64,000 bases of DNA from G016756615 sp035556195 (lineage in GTDB: Bacteria; Pseudomonadota; Alphaproteobacteria; Rhizobiales; Rhizobiaceae). The stretch spans positions 124,001 to 188,000 of the forward strand of contig DATMFK010000067.1 of assembly GCA_035556195.1 (NCBI GenBank), written 5' to 3'. A model generated the notes under the pieces. That model was not told the origin of the DNA. It searched no databases and was given only the letters and a program-made list of their open reading frames with translations. Positions 52,981-61,802 of this stretch are shown here, in pieces (the stretch's first letter is position 1; each line of letters begins with the position of its first letter). A program made the translations under genes and the position numbers.

Positions 52981-53940
52981 ATGACCTGGACAACGACACG
53001 CAGGATCTTCACCGCCGCCCTCGGCATGACGGCACTCGGCATGTTCGGCGGGGCTCTATCGTCCGCGATCGCGCAGGACCAGAAGACCTATGCGCTGGTG
53101 CAGATCAACCAGCAGGCGCTTTTCTTCAACCAGATCAATGAGGGCGCGCAGAAGGCGGCGGATGCCGTCGGCGCCAAGCTGGTGATCTTCAACGCCAACA
53201 ACGAGCCGGCCGCGCAGAACAGCGCCATCGAGACCTATATCCAGCAGAAGGTCGATGGGCTGATCGTCGTCGCCATCGACGTCAACGGCATCATGCCCGC
53301 CGTCAAGCAGGCGGCGGACGCCAGCATCCCGGTGGTCGCCATCGACGCCATTCTGCCCGAGGGGCCGCAAAAGGCGCAGGTCGGCGTCGACAATGCCAAG
53401 GCCGGCGCCGACATGGGCGCGCATTTCCTCGACTATGTGAAGACCAACATGGATGGCAAGGCCAAGATCGGCATTGTCGGCGCTCTGAACTCCTATATCC
53501 AGAACGTGCGCCAAAAGGGCTTCGAGGATGCCATCAAGGGCAAGGAGGGGATCGAGACGGTCGCCGTCGTCGACGGTCAGAACGTGCAGGATACCGCTCT
53601 TGCCGCCGCCGAGAACCTGATCACGGGCAATCCCGACATGAACGCCATCTATGCTACCGGAGAGCCGGCGCTCCTGGGCGCGGTCGCGGCCGTCGAAAGC
53701 CAGGGCAAGCAGGACCAGATCAAGATCTTCGGGTGGGACCTGACCGCCCAGGCCATCTCCGGCATCGACAAGGGTTTTGTCGCCGCGGTCGTCCAGCAGG
53801 ATCCGGCGGGAATGGGCGAGGCGGCCGTGAAGGCGCTCGACACCATCACTGGGGGTGGTACCGTGGAAGCCAACATCGCCGTGCCGGTGACCATCGTCAC
53901 CAAGGACAACGTCGAACCGTTCCGGACCGTCTTCAAATGA
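52981..53940 (+). CDS. Periplasmic sugar-binding protein (RbsB/FrcB family)
   Basis: A 319-residue exported receptor. ATG 52981 has AGAGGA eight bases upstream and begins a clean signal peptide (MTWTTTRRIFTAALGMTALG, cleavage near AIAQ). The type I fold shows in YALVQINQQALFFNQINEGA, VDGLIVVAIDVNGIMPAVKQ, KIGIVGALNSYIQNVRQKGF and MNAIYATGEPALLGAVAAVE. It is the receptor for the single-domain ATPase and permease encoded next; its stop overlaps the ATPase start (ATGA). Ribose, fructose, inositol and nucleoside-like ligands are all possible for this group. Confidence 0.92.
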   Translation: MTWTTTRRIFTAALGMTALGMFGGALSSAIAQDQKTYALVQINQQALFFNQINEGAQKAADAVGAKLVIFNANNEPAAQNSAIETYIQQKVDGLIVVAIDVNGIMPAVKQAADASIPVVAIDAILPEGPQKAQVGVDNAKAGADMGAHFLDYVKTNMDGKAKIGIVGALNSYIQNVRQKGFEDAIKGKEGIETVAVVDGQNVQDTALAAAENLITGNPDMNAIYATGEPALLGAVAAVESQGKQDQIKIFGWDLTAQAISGIDKGFVAAVVQQDPAGMGEAAVKALDTITGGGTVEANIAVPVTIVTKDNVEPFRTVFK

Positions 53941-54749
53941 TCGAAGGCAAGGCAGCCATGCCTGTCGCGGCCGGGGGAGCTACCGCTCCCCAGCCTGCCG
54001 GACGGCCTGGCGAGGGCGTTATGCCGCGCGTGTCCTTGCGCGGCATCGTCAAGTCGTTCGGTTCGCATCAGGCGCTACGCGGCGTCGATCTCGACATCTT
54101 TCCCGGCGAATGCCTCGGCCTGGTCGGGGATAATGCCGCCGGCAAGTCGACGCTGACCAAAATCATCTCCGGCACCTACATCCCCGACGGCGGCACGATC
54201 AGCATAGAAGGCCAGCCGGTCGTATTGTCCGGCCCTGCCGACGCGCGCGCCCGCAACATCGAGATGGTGTTCCAGGATCTCAGCCTCTGCGACCACATCG
54301 ACGTGGTGGGCAACCTCTTCCTGGGGCGCGAGCGTACCAAGGGCCTGTTCCTGGACAGTCAGAGCATGATGGACGAGGCGCGTTCCATGCTCGACGCGCT
54401 GGAGATCCGCATTCCCCGGCTCACCGCCAAGGTGGAGAAGCTGTCGGGAGGCCAGCGCCAGGCCATTGCCATCGCGCGCGCGGCGGCCTTCGATCCCAAG
54501 GTCCTCATCATGGACGAGCCAACTTCGGCGCTCGCCGTGGCGGAGGTGGAGGCCGTTCTGGCGCTGATCAATCGCGTCAAGGCGCGCGGCGTCTCTGTTA
54601 TCCTCATCACCCATAGGCTCCAGGATCTCTTCCGGGTCTGCGACCGCATCGCCGTCATGTACGAGGGCACCAAGGTCGCCGAACGCAATATCGCCGAGAC
54701 GAACCTCGAGGACATCGTGAAGCTCATCGTCGGGGAGGGCGCCCACTGA
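53937..54749 (+). CDS. Sugar ABC transporter ATPase, single domain (FrcA-like)
   Basis: A 270-residue ATPase. ATG 53937 overlaps the receptor stop; in-frame ATGs follow at MPVAAGG and MPRVSLRG, and the first 25 residues are a non-conserved lead. Walker A is GDNAAGKST, the Q-loop is VFQDLSLC, the signature is LSGGQRQAIAIARA, Walker B is VLIMDEPTSAL and the switch is LITHR. Only one nucleotide-binding domain is present, as in FrcA and unlike two-domain RbsA, so it acts as a homodimer. The next gene starts on its stop codon. Confidence 0.92.
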   Translation: MIEGKAAMPVAAGGATAPQPAGRPGEGVMPRVSLRGIVKSFGSHQALRGVDLDIFPGECLGLVGDNAAGKSTLTKIISGTYIPDGGTISIEGQPVVLSGPADARARNIEMVFQDLSLCDHIDVVGNLFLGRERTKGLFLDSQSMMDEARSMLDALEIRIPRLTAKVEKLSGGQRQAIAIARAAAFDPKVLIMDEPTSALAVAEVEAVLALINRVKARGVSVILITHRLQDLFRVCDRIAVMYEGTKVAERNIAETNLEDIVKLIVGEGAH

Positions 54750-55762
54750 TGACCGTCTATACCGAACGGGCGAAGGGCTCGCCTTTTTCCGATTTCCTGG
54801 CGGAGAACGCCCAGATCCTGTCCATCGCGATCTTCTTCCTGGCCTGCATCGTCTTCTTTTCCATTGGGACGAGCACCTTCCTGACGCTGGGCAACATCCT
54901 CAACATATTGCGCCAGGCTGCGCCCATCCTGATCGTCGCGGTGGCCATGACGCTGGTCATCATAACGGCCGGCATCGACCTGTCCGTCGGGTCACAGGTG
55001 GCGCTGGTCAATGCGCTCGCCGCGATCCTCATGGCCGCGGGGCTCCCATGGCCGGTGGCGGTGCTTGCCATGCTCGCCCTCGGCGCGCTGATGGGGCTCG
55101 GCCAGGGCTGGTTCGTCGCCTATCAGGGCGTCCCCGCCTTCATCGTCACACTGGCCGGACTGTCGATCCTGCGCGGCCTCGCCCTCTATCTGACCCAAGG
55201 CTACTCGATCCCGATCGACAACGTGCCGGGCTTCTTCGTCCTGGGTCGCGGCGAGATCCTGGGCATTCCCGTTCCGGCCTTGATTGCCGTGGCGATCGCC
55301 ATCATCGGCTATGTGGCGCTGCGCTCCACGCTTTACGGCCGCAGGGTCGTCGCGGTCGGCTCCAACATGGAGGCGGCGCGTCGGGTCGGCATGCCGGCAC
55401 GCTGGATCATCGCCTCCGTCTATATGGTCTCGGGTATCTCCTGCGCCATCGCTGGCCTGCTGATCGCGGCCCGTCTCGGTTCGGGCTCGTCCAACGCGGC
55501 GGTGGGCTTCGAACTGCAGGTCATCGCGGCGGTCGTTCTCGGCGGCACGTCGCTGATGGGCGGGCGCGGTACGATCCTCGGCACAGTGCTCGGCACTCTC
55601 ACCATCGCGGTGATCGGCAATGGCCTCATCCTCATGCACATCTCGCCCTTCTTCACCCAGATCGTGACGGGCGTGATCATCCTCGTCGCCATATGGCTGA
55701 ACACGCGCATCTTCAACGCCAAGTTCCGGATCCCGGGCAGGGCGGGAGGCAAGGCGAAATGA
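54749..55762 (+). CDS. Sugar ABC transporter permease (RbsC/FrcC family)
   Basis: A 337-residue permease with about ten helices. Typical stretches are LIVAVAMTLVIITAGIDLSV, VPAFIVTLAGLSILRGLALY, VVAVGSNMEAARRVGMPARW (ATPase-contact loop), and VIAAVVLGGTSLMGGRGTIL. It starts on the ATPase stop codon and ends overlapping the phosphotriesterase-like gene (ATGA, 55759-55762). It completes the importer of the second LacI island. Confidence 0.93.
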   Translation: MTVYTERAKGSPFSDFLAENAQILSIAIFFLACIVFFSIGTSTFLTLGNILNILRQAAPILIVAVAMTLVIITAGIDLSVGSQVALVNALAAILMAAGLPWPVAVLAMLALGALMGLGQGWFVAYQGVPAFIVTLAGLSILRGLALYLTQGYSIPIDNVPGFFVLGRGEILGIPVPALIAVAIAIIGYVALRSTLYGRRVVAVGSNMEAARRVGMPARWIIASVYMVSGISCAIAGLLIAARLGSGSSNAAVGFELQVIAAVVLGGTSLMGGRGTILGTVLGTLTIAVIGNGLILMHISPFFTQIVTGVIILVAIWLNTRIFNAKFRIPGRAGGKAK

Positions 55763-56838
55763 GCGCCGCCCCGCTTTCGCCGGCGCATGTCCGTTCCGGC
55801 ATGGTCATGACGGTGGCCGGCCCCGTGCCAGCTGCCGATCTCGGCATGACGCTGATGCACGAACACATCCTGAACGATTGCCGGTGCTGGTGGCACAAGC
55901 CGAAAGAGCCGGAGCGGCAATATCTGGCCGGCGGCTTCGTCTGCATGGAGATCCTTTCGGAGCTCCGCCAGGACCCCTTCGTCAACAGGCACAACATCAC
56001 TCTGGACGACGAAGCGTTGGCAGTGAAGGAACTCGGGCAGTTCGCCGCAGTCGGCGGCCGGACCATCGTCGAGCCGACCTGCCAGGGCATTGGCCGCGAT
56101 CCGGTGGCGCTGCGCCGGATTTCCGCGGCATCGGGCCTCAACATCGTAATGGGTGCCGGCTATTACCTCGCGTCCTCCCAACCCGCGAAGGTGGCGGCGA
56201 TGTCGTCCGACGACATCGCCGCCGAAATCGTGCGAGAGTCGGTCGAGGGGGTCGACGGCACGGATGTCAAGATCGGGCTGATCGGCGAGATCGGCGTCTC
56301 TTCCGACTTTACGGCGAGCGAACAGAAATCCCTCCGCGGCGCTGCCCGCGCACAGAAGCTGACCGGCCTGCCGCTGATGATCCATCTGCCGGGGTGGTTC
56401 CGTTTCGGTCACCGGGTGCTCGATATTGTCGAAGAGGAAGGGGCGGAGCTGCGCCACACCGTCCTATGCCATATGAACCCGTCGCATGACGATTTCGCCT
56501 ATCAGTCGTCGCTGGCGGCGCGCGGAGCCTTCATCGAATACGACATGATCGGCATGGACTTCTTCTATGCCGATCAGCAGGTGCAATGCCCGAGCGACGA
56601 CGAGGCCGCGCGTGGCATCGTGCGCCTCATCGACGCCGGCTATCTGGACCGTATCCTGCTGTCGCACGACGTCTTCCTGAAGATGATGCTGACCCATTAC
56701 GGCGGCAACGGATACGCCTTCGTTCCCAAGCACTTCCTGCCGCGGCTGAAGCGCCACGGCGTGGCGGACGCCGCGCTTGACCGGCTCATGCACGACAATC
56801 CGCGCTCGGTTTTCGACGCGACATCAGGCTCCGCCTGA
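55759..56838 (+). CDS. Phosphotriesterase-family metallohydrolase (amidohydrolase superfamily)
   Basis: A 359-residue barrel hydrolase. ATG 55759 is coupled to the permease stop. Metal ligands of the family are visible: HEH at residues 34-36, His in LPLMIHLPGW, His in LCHMNPSHDD and Asp in LLSHDVFLKM. The bridging position lies in KIGLIGEIGVSSD, with glutamate (as in PHP-type relatives) rather than carboxylated lysine. Natural activities in this family are lactonases and amidases of sugar acids as well as phosphotriesterases. In a sugar-uptake operon, a lactonase-like ring-opening role is the most reasonable inference. Confidence 0.88.
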   Translation: MSAAPLSPAHVRSGMVMTVAGPVPAADLGMTLMHEHILNDCRCWWHKPKEPERQYLAGGFVCMEILSELRQDPFVNRHNITLDDEALAVKELGQFAAVGGRTIVEPTCQGIGRDPVALRRISAASGLNIVMGAGYYLASSQPAKVAAMSSDDIAAEIVRESVEGVDGTDVKIGLIGEIGVSSDFTASEQKSLRGAARAQKLTGLPLMIHLPGWFRFGHRVLDIVEEEGAELRHTVLCHMNPSHDDFAYQSSLAARGAFIEYDMIGMDFFYADQQVQCPSDDEAARGIVRLIDAGYLDRILLSHDVFLKMMLTHYGGNGYAFVPKHFLPRLKRHGVADAALDRLMHDNPRSVFDATSGSA

Positions 56839-56864
56839 ACCAAGAACAGAAAGTGAGAAATCAT

Positions 56865-57641
56865 ATGACCAGGAAAAAGGTTCTTCTCGTCGGCGAGAGC
56901 TGGATCAGCTCGGCCACCCATTACAAGGGCTTCGACCAGTTCGGCAGCGTCACCTTTCACCTCGGTGCGGAGCCGCTGGTCAAGGCGCTGAAGGACACCG
57001 AATACGAGCTCACCTACATGCCGGCGCATGAGGCCGTGGAGAAGCTGCCCTTCGACATGGCAGGGCTGGATGCTTACGATGCTATCATCCTGTCCGATAT
57101 CGGCGCGAATTCCCTGCTGCTTCCGCCCGAAGTATGGCTGCATTCGCGTACCGTCCCGAACCGCTTGAAACTCCTCAAGGCCTGGGTCGAGAAGGGCGGC
57201 GGCCTGTTGATGGTCGGTGGCTACTTCTCGTTCCAGGGTATCGACGGCAAGGCACGCTGGCGCCGCACGCCCGTGGAGGACACGCTTCCCGTCACCTGCC
57301 TGCCCTATGACGACCGCGTGGAGATGCCGGAGGGTACTGTGGCGGAGATCGTCGCGGCAGACCACCCGGTGATGGCGGGTCTCACCGGCGAAGCCTGGCC
57401 GCCGTTGCTCGGCGTAAACGAAGTCGAGCTGCGTCAGGACCCGGATGTGCAACTGATCGCGCGCCTGCCCCAGGAACAAGGCGGGTTTCCGCTTCTGGTG
57501 CTCGGCAGCCACGGCAAGGGACGCACCGCCGCGTGGACGTCTGATATCGGCCCGCACTGGCTCTCCCCCGCCTTCTGCGCCTGGCAGGGCTATGGCCGGC
57601 TCTGGACGAACATTCTCGGCTGGCTGACCGAAGAGCGATAG
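56865..57641 (+). CDS. Glutamine amidotransferase-like/ThuA-like protein
   Basis: A 258-residue cytosolic protein of the class I amidotransferase-like fold. KKVLLVGESWISSATHYKGF at the start and LLKAWVEKGGGLLMVGGYFS (around residue 115) are typical of the small group annotated as cytoplasmic amidotransferase-like proteins. GKGRTAAWTSDIGPHW is near the end. A canonical catalytic Cys in a GxCxG nucleophile elbow is not seen (the elbow reads VGGYFSFQG), so it may bind ligand rather than transfer ammonia. The ThuA family, linked to disaccharide use in rhizobia, has a similar fold. ATG 56865 starts after a 26-base gap. Confidence 0.7.
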   Translation: MTRKKVLLVGESWISSATHYKGFDQFGSVTFHLGAEPLVKALKDTEYELTYMPAHEAVEKLPFDMAGLDAYDAIILSDIGANSLLLPPEVWLHSRTVPNRLKLLKAWVEKGGGLLMVGGYFSFQGIDGKARWRRTPVEDTLPVTCLPYDDRVEMPEGTVAEIVAADHPVMAGLTGEAWPPLLGVNEVELRQDPDVQLIARLPQEQGGFPLLVLGSHGKGRTAAWTSDIGPHWLSPAFCAWQGYGRLWTNILGWLTEER

Positions 57642-57647
57642 GCCGGG

Positions 57648-58550
57648 TCAGCGTTGCGCCAGGATCGCGCTCATCTCCTCGCTGCTCGGAAAGGCGCTCG
57701 TCGTGCCCTTCCGCGAGACGGTGAGCGCACTCGCTTGCGCCGCATGGACGAGCGCCAACTCGTCGAGCCGGGTGGCACGCAGCATGGCCGACGCCAATGC
57801 GGCGCCCATGAACGTGTCGCCCGCACCGGTCGTATCGATAGTGGAGGCGGAGACGGCGGGGACCCGGATCGGGGCATCTCCGCTCCTGCTCAGCAGGGCG
57901 CCGCCCTGGCCAAGCGTCAGCACCACCTGGCCGACGCCCTGAGCGTGAAGGACGGCAGCGGCCCCTTCGCCTTCCGCGCCGGTCAAGGCCCGCCCTTCGC
58001 CTGCATTGAGGAATGCGATGTCGACAAGCGGCCACAGGGCAGGAAAAGAGGGTCGCAGCGGCGAGGGGTTGAACGCTGTCACCATGCTTCGGGCGCGCGC
58101 TTCGCGCAGCAGCGCCTCGGTGGTCGCCTCGCGCAGGTTGCCCTGGAGGACGACCATGTCTGCGGCCTCGGCCTGCGCCAGTGCCGCGAGCGCATCCTCA
58201 GCGCGAAGATTCTCCGCCGATTCCGTGGTGGTGACAATGGCGTTTTCTCCGTCCGGCGTCGTGAATATGATGGAGAAATCGGTAGCCCGGCCCGCCAGCC
58301 GCACCAACCGGCTTTGGACCGGTTCGGTGGCGAGCCGTTCGGCGATAGTCACGGCGCGCGAGTCGTCGCCGACGGGCGCGACGAGGCTCGTCGGCAGGCC
58401 ACAGCGCGCCATGACGATCGCCTGGTTCGCCCCCTTGCCGCCGAGATCGCTGGATCCTTGCCGGCCAAAGATGGAGGCTCCGGCCGCAGGCCATCCATCG
58501 ACCAGAATGGTCTCGTCGATCGCGACATTGCCGATGACATAAGCGTGCAT
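57648..58550 (-). CDS. PfkB/ribokinase-family sugar kinase, inverted within the operon
   Basis: A 300-residue kinase. ATG 58550 gives the family N-terminus MHAYVIGNVAIDETILVDGW. GGKGANQAIVMARCG is the first PfkB signature; STIDTTGAGDTFMGAALASA (about residue 240) holds the catalytic Asp and anion hole. It phosphorylates a sugar or nucleoside, presumably the imported ligand. It is encoded on the opposite strand, its end six bases from the amidotransferase-like gene. Its start is back to back with the BtpA-like gene, with 25 bases between start codons. Its promoter must therefore lie inside that neighbour. Confidence 0.9.
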   Translation of the reverse strand: MHAYVIGNVAIDETILVDGWPAAGASIFGRQGSSDLGGKGANQAIVMARCGLPTSLVAPVGDDSRAVTIAERLATEPVQSRLVRLAGRATDFSIIFTTPDGENAIVTTTESAENLRAEDALAALAQAEAADMVVLQGNLREATTEALLREARARSMVTAFNPSPLRPSFPALWPLVDIAFLNAGEGRALTGAEGEGAAAVLHAQGVGQVVLTLGQGGALLSRSGDAPIRVPAVSASTIDTTGAGDTFMGAALASAMLRATRLDELALVHAAQASALTVSRKGTTSAFPSSEEMSAILAQR

Positions 58551-58575
58551 GAACAACTTTCCGAAGGACTTTGAA

Positions 58576-59418
58576 ATGCAGGAAATCTCGGACAACAACG
58601 CCGGCGCCATAAGGGAAATATTCGGGCGCGACAAGGCGCTCATCGGGATGATCCATTGCCCGGCTTTTCCTGGCGCGCCACGTTACCGCGGCGCCGACAT
58701 GGCTTCCATCTATGACGCTTGCATGCGCGACGCGGAAGCCTTGGTGGAGGGCGGCTTTCACGGCCTGATGATCGAGAATCACGGCGACATTCCCTTTTCC
58801 AAGCCCGAGGACATCGGCTGCGAGACGGCAGCCTTCATGTCGGTCGTCACCGACCGCATCGCGCGCGCCACAGGCGTTCCGCTGGGCGTCAACGTGCTCG
58901 CCAATGCGCCGATCCCGGCCTTCGCCATTGCCATGGCGGGAGGGGCCAGCTTCATCCGCGTGAACCAATGGGCGAACGCCTATGTTGCGAATGAGGGCTT
59001 CATGGAGGGCCGCGCCGCGGAAGCCATGCGCTATCGCTCGCTGTTGCGCGCCGAGCATGTCAAGGTCTTCGCGGACAGCCACGTCAAGCATGGCAGTCAC
59101 GCCATCGTCGCCGACCGCACGATAGCCGAGCTTACGCGAGACCTCGCCTTCTTCGACGCGGACGCCGTGATCGCCACCGGCCAGCGCACCGGCAATGCCG
59201 CGACGATCGAGGAGATCGAGGAGATCGCCGCTGCCACCCATTTGCCGCTCCTCGTCGGCTCCGGCGTCGACAAGGCGAATGTGGTGGAGATCCTGAAGCG
59301 GACGAACGGGGTGATCGTCGCCTCGTCGCTGAAGGTGGGCGGGGTCTGGTGGAACCCGGTCGATATCGAACGCGTGCGGGCCTTCCGCGCGGCGGCCGAG
59401 CCGGCACTCGGGGCCTGA
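58576..59418 (+). CDS. BtpA/SgcQ-family barrel protein
   Basis: A 280-residue (beta/alpha)8 protein of the BtpA/SgcQ family. ATG 58576 is chosen because AAGGA lies seven bases upstream; ATG 58549 is an alternative that would overlap the kinase start on the other strand. Family stretches are ALIGMIHCPAFPGAPRYRGA, GGFHGLMIENHGDIPFSKPE, PLGVNVLANAPIPAFAIAMA, FADSHVKHGSHAI and LPLLVGSGVDKANVVEILK. SgcQ and relatives sit in sugar-use operons; the reaction is not established. A role acting on the phosphorylated sugar made by the PfkB kinase fits the context. Confidence 0.88.
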   Translation: MQEISDNNAGAIREIFGRDKALIGMIHCPAFPGAPRYRGADMASIYDACMRDAEALVEGGFHGLMIENHGDIPFSKPEDIGCETAAFMSVVTDRIARATGVPLGVNVLANAPIPAFAIAMAGGASFIRVNQWANAYVANEGFMEGRAAEAMRYRSLLRAEHVKVFADSHVKHGSHAIVADRTIAELTRDLAFFDADAVIATGQRTGNAATIEEIEEIAAATHLPLLVGSGVDKANVVEILKRTNGVIVASSLKVGGVWWNPVDIERVRAFRAAAEPALGA

Positions 59419-59422
59419 CCAC

Positions 59423-60667
59423 GTGGCGACCGAGGCTCGCATCGATGCCGAACGCTTTCTCGGCCGTCTCCGGGACTTCGCCGCGATCGGGGCCACGCCG
59501 GCGGGCGGCGTCAATCGGCAGGCCTTCTCGCCAGAGGATCGCCGCGCGCGCCGCCTCCTGGCCGAGCTGGCCGGGTCACGAGGCTTCGCAGTCAACCAGG
59601 ACGCGATCGCCAACCTGTTCATACGCCGCGAAGGCCGTGATCCCAAGCGGCCGCCCTTCCTGATCGGCAGCCACCTCGACAGCCAGCTGACGGGCGGCCG
59701 TTTCGATGGCGCGCTTGGCACGCTCGCAGCGTTTGAAGTGTTGGAAGCACTGGAGGACGCCAAGGTCGAGACCACCATCCCGATCGAGGTCGTCGCCTGG
59801 TCCAACGAGGAAGGAAGTCATTATCAGCCCGGCTGCATGGGCTCGATGGCCTTCGCCTCCGGCGCCATTCCCGACGGGTGGGCTGCCCTGCGCGGCCATG
59901 ACGGCAGCCCGTTCGCCGAGGAGCTGAAGGCGACGCTGGAGGCGCTGCCGGAGGCCGCGATGCGGCCCCTCGGCTTTCCGATCGCCGGCTATCTCGAGCT
60001 CCATATCGAGCAAGGGCCCTCGCTGGAGCGCGAAGAGATCCCGATCGGGATCGTCGAGGGCATCCAGGGGACACGCTGGCTGGAAGTCACGATGGCGGGA
60101 CAGGCCGCGCATGCCGGCACCACCGCGCTCGCCTTCCGCCGCGATGCCATGGCCGCGACGGTCGGTGCTCTCGACCGGCTTTACACCGGAATAATGCCGC
60201 GAGACGAGCGCGCCCGTTTCACGGTCGGCAAGCTGGCGATCGCCCCGGGTGCCGTGAACGCAATTCCCGAACGCGTCGTTTTCACCATCGACCTGCGCCA
60301 TCCGGAGGCCGCGGAGCTGGACAGGCTGGAAGCCCTGATCGAGACTGCCTTCGCCGAGGCCGCGACACGGCACGGATGCGTTTCGGCGCAATGCCGCATC
60401 TTCGACATGCCGCCGGCCACCTTTCCCCAAGCCTTGCTCGGACGTCTACGGGAAGCGGCCGATGGTCTCGACCTTCGGTCGAAGCCGATGCTTTCCGGTG
60501 CCTTCCACGACGCTCTCTTTGTCGCTCGCGTTGCGCCGGCGGCGATGATCTTCGTGCCCTGCCGGGATGGGCTCAGCCACAACGAAGCCGAGTATGTAGA
60601 GCCTCACCATGCGGTCGACGGCGCCCGGATGCTGCTCGCCTCGACGCTGAAGGCGATCGAGGCGTAA
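59423..60667 (+). CDS. M20-family Zn-dependent amidohydrolase (N-carbamoyl-amino acid hydrolase/allantoate amidohydrolase type)
   Basis: A 414-residue enzyme starting with GTG 59423. Metal-site motifs are GSHLDSQLTGGRFDGALG (His and Asp), NEEGSHYQPG (Glu pair), LELHIEQGPSLE (His) and GLSHNEAEY (His near the C-terminus), with a lid domain between about residues 215 and 330 (GTRWLEVTMAGQAAHAGTTA). These fit the HyuC/AllC/beta-ureidopropionase group, which removes carbamoyl groups from N-carbamoyl-amino acids or ureido compounds. It ends the plus-strand operon. The convergent aminotransferase and semialdehyde dehydrogenase could process a released beta- or gamma-amino acid. Confidence 0.88.
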   Translation: MATEARIDAERFLGRLRDFAAIGATPAGGVNRQAFSPEDRRARRLLAELAGSRGFAVNQDAIANLFIRREGRDPKRPPFLIGSHLDSQLTGGRFDGALGTLAAFEVLEALEDAKVETTIPIEVVAWSNEEGSHYQPGCMGSMAFASGAIPDGWAALRGHDGSPFAEELKATLEALPEAAMRPLGFPIAGYLELHIEQGPSLEREEIPIGIVEGIQGTRWLEVTMAGQAAHAGTTALAFRRDAMAATVGALDRLYTGIMPRDERARFTVGKLAIAPGAVNAIPERVVFTIDLRHPEAAELDRLEALIETAFAEAATRHGCVSAQCRIFDMPPATFPQALLGRLREAADGLDLRSKPMLSGAFHDALFVARVAPAAMIFVPCRDGLSHNEAEYVEPHHAVDGARMLLASTLKAIEA

Positions 60668-60695
60668 CGGCCCCCCTCATCGGCGCGTCGAGGAC

Positions 60696-61802
60696 CTAAA
60701 CCGCATCCATTACACGGTCCGGCACGACCACCAGCTTGCCGACGAAATCCTTGGCCACGAAATCGGCCTGAGCCCGATGGAAATCGGAGAGCCGGTAGAC
60801 GCCACCGACCAGCGGACGCAGCTTTTTCTCCTCGATGTAGCGCACGATACGGCGAAAGTCGCCACGCGTGCCTTGTGAGGAGCCGTGCAACTGGAGCTGC
60901 TTGAGATACATGGTCCTGAGATCGAGCTGGACCACCGGTCCGGCTATGGCTCCCGCGGTGGTGTAGCGCCCTTCGGGCCGGAGGATGCGCAGGAGAGCGT
61001 TGAACATGGCGCCGCCGACGAGATCGGCCACGACATCGATCGGCTCGCCCTTCGTCGCCTCATGGACCGCTACCGGCAGATCGGCCGTCCCGCGCGTGAC
61101 GACCGCTTCGGCGCCGATGTCGAGCACGGCCTTTTCCTTGCCCTTGCCGACGATGGCGTAAGGGATCGCGCCGCGCGCCCGGGCCAGTTGGACGATGCCG
61201 GAGCCGACTCCGCCGGAGGCGCCGGTGACGAGCACCCGTTCTCCGGCCTTGAGGGCGGCGCGCTCCAGCATCTGCTCGCCAGTCAGATAGGCGCAGCAGA
61301 AGGTCGCGAGCTCGACGTCCGTGAGCTCGGTCGCCACGACATGGGCGTTCTCGGCCGGCAGCGCCATGTACTCGGCATAGCCGCCGTCCCGGCCGTGCCC
61401 CATATAGTCGATGTCGGCGAGGCTATCGTCGTCGCGGTTGTAGATGGAGAAGTCGACCATCACGCGCTCGCCGATCCGTGAGGCCGGCACGCCTTCGCCC
61501 ACGGCGACGATGCGGCCAACCGTGTCGGTGCCCTGGATGCGCGGGAAGGTGAGGGTGTTGCCCTGCCGCCGCCAGGTCGAGACCGCGCCAGGGTCTTCTT
61601 CGGTGCCATAGGCGCCTTCACGCACCCAGACATCCGTATTGTTCATGCCACAGGCGGCGACCTCGATCAGCACCTCGCCCGCCGCGGGCGAGGGCACCGG
61701 AACGTCTCGGCGATAGACCAGCTTTTCCGGCCCGCCATGCCCGGTAAGCAGCACGGCGGCCATCACGGATGGAACAGAAGATGGGGTGGTCATGATCGTC
61801 AC
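60696..61802 (-). CDS. Medium-chain alcohol dehydrogenase/quinone oxidoreductase-like protein
   Basis: A 368-residue MDR-superfamily enzyme. Early residues (VLIEVAACGMNNTDVWVREG) form the GroES-like domain. The nucleotide-binding motif is VTGASGGVGSGIVQLARARG. The usual zinc-enzyme GHE motif is replaced by GTDTVGRIVAVGEG, so catalytic zinc is doubtful. GTG 61802 overlaps the previous stop (GTGA); ATG 61793 is an alternative. It is third in a minus-strand set after the semialdehyde dehydrogenase and aminotransferase genes, convergent with the carbamoylase-type gene. It may reduce or oxidise an aldehyde intermediate of the same route. Confidence 0.82.
   Translation of the reverse strand: MTIMTTPSSVPSVMAAVLLTGHGGPEKLVYRRDVPVPSPAAGEVLIEVAACGMNNTDVWVREGAYGTEEDPGAVSTWRRQGNTLTFPRIQGTDTVGRIVAVGEGVPASRIGERVMVDFSIYNRDDDSLADIDYMGHGRDGGYAEYMALPAENAHVVATELTDVELATFCCAYLTGEQMLERAALKAGERVLVTGASGGVGSGIVQLARARGAIPYAIVGKGKEKAVLDIGAEAVVTRGTADLPVAVHEATKGEPIDVVADLVGGAMFNALLRILRPEGRYTTAGAIAGPVVQLDLRTMYLKQLQLHGSSQGTRGDFRRIVRYIEEKKLRPLVGGVYRLSDFHRAQADFVAKDFVGKLVVVPDRVMDAV

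Noticed and set aside
58198..59805. A 535-codon minus-strand frame spanning the BtpA-like gene
   Set aside because: It mixes shadows of the BtpA-like, M20 and kinase genes in a different frame and shows no domain. The kinase frame itself is separate and well supported.
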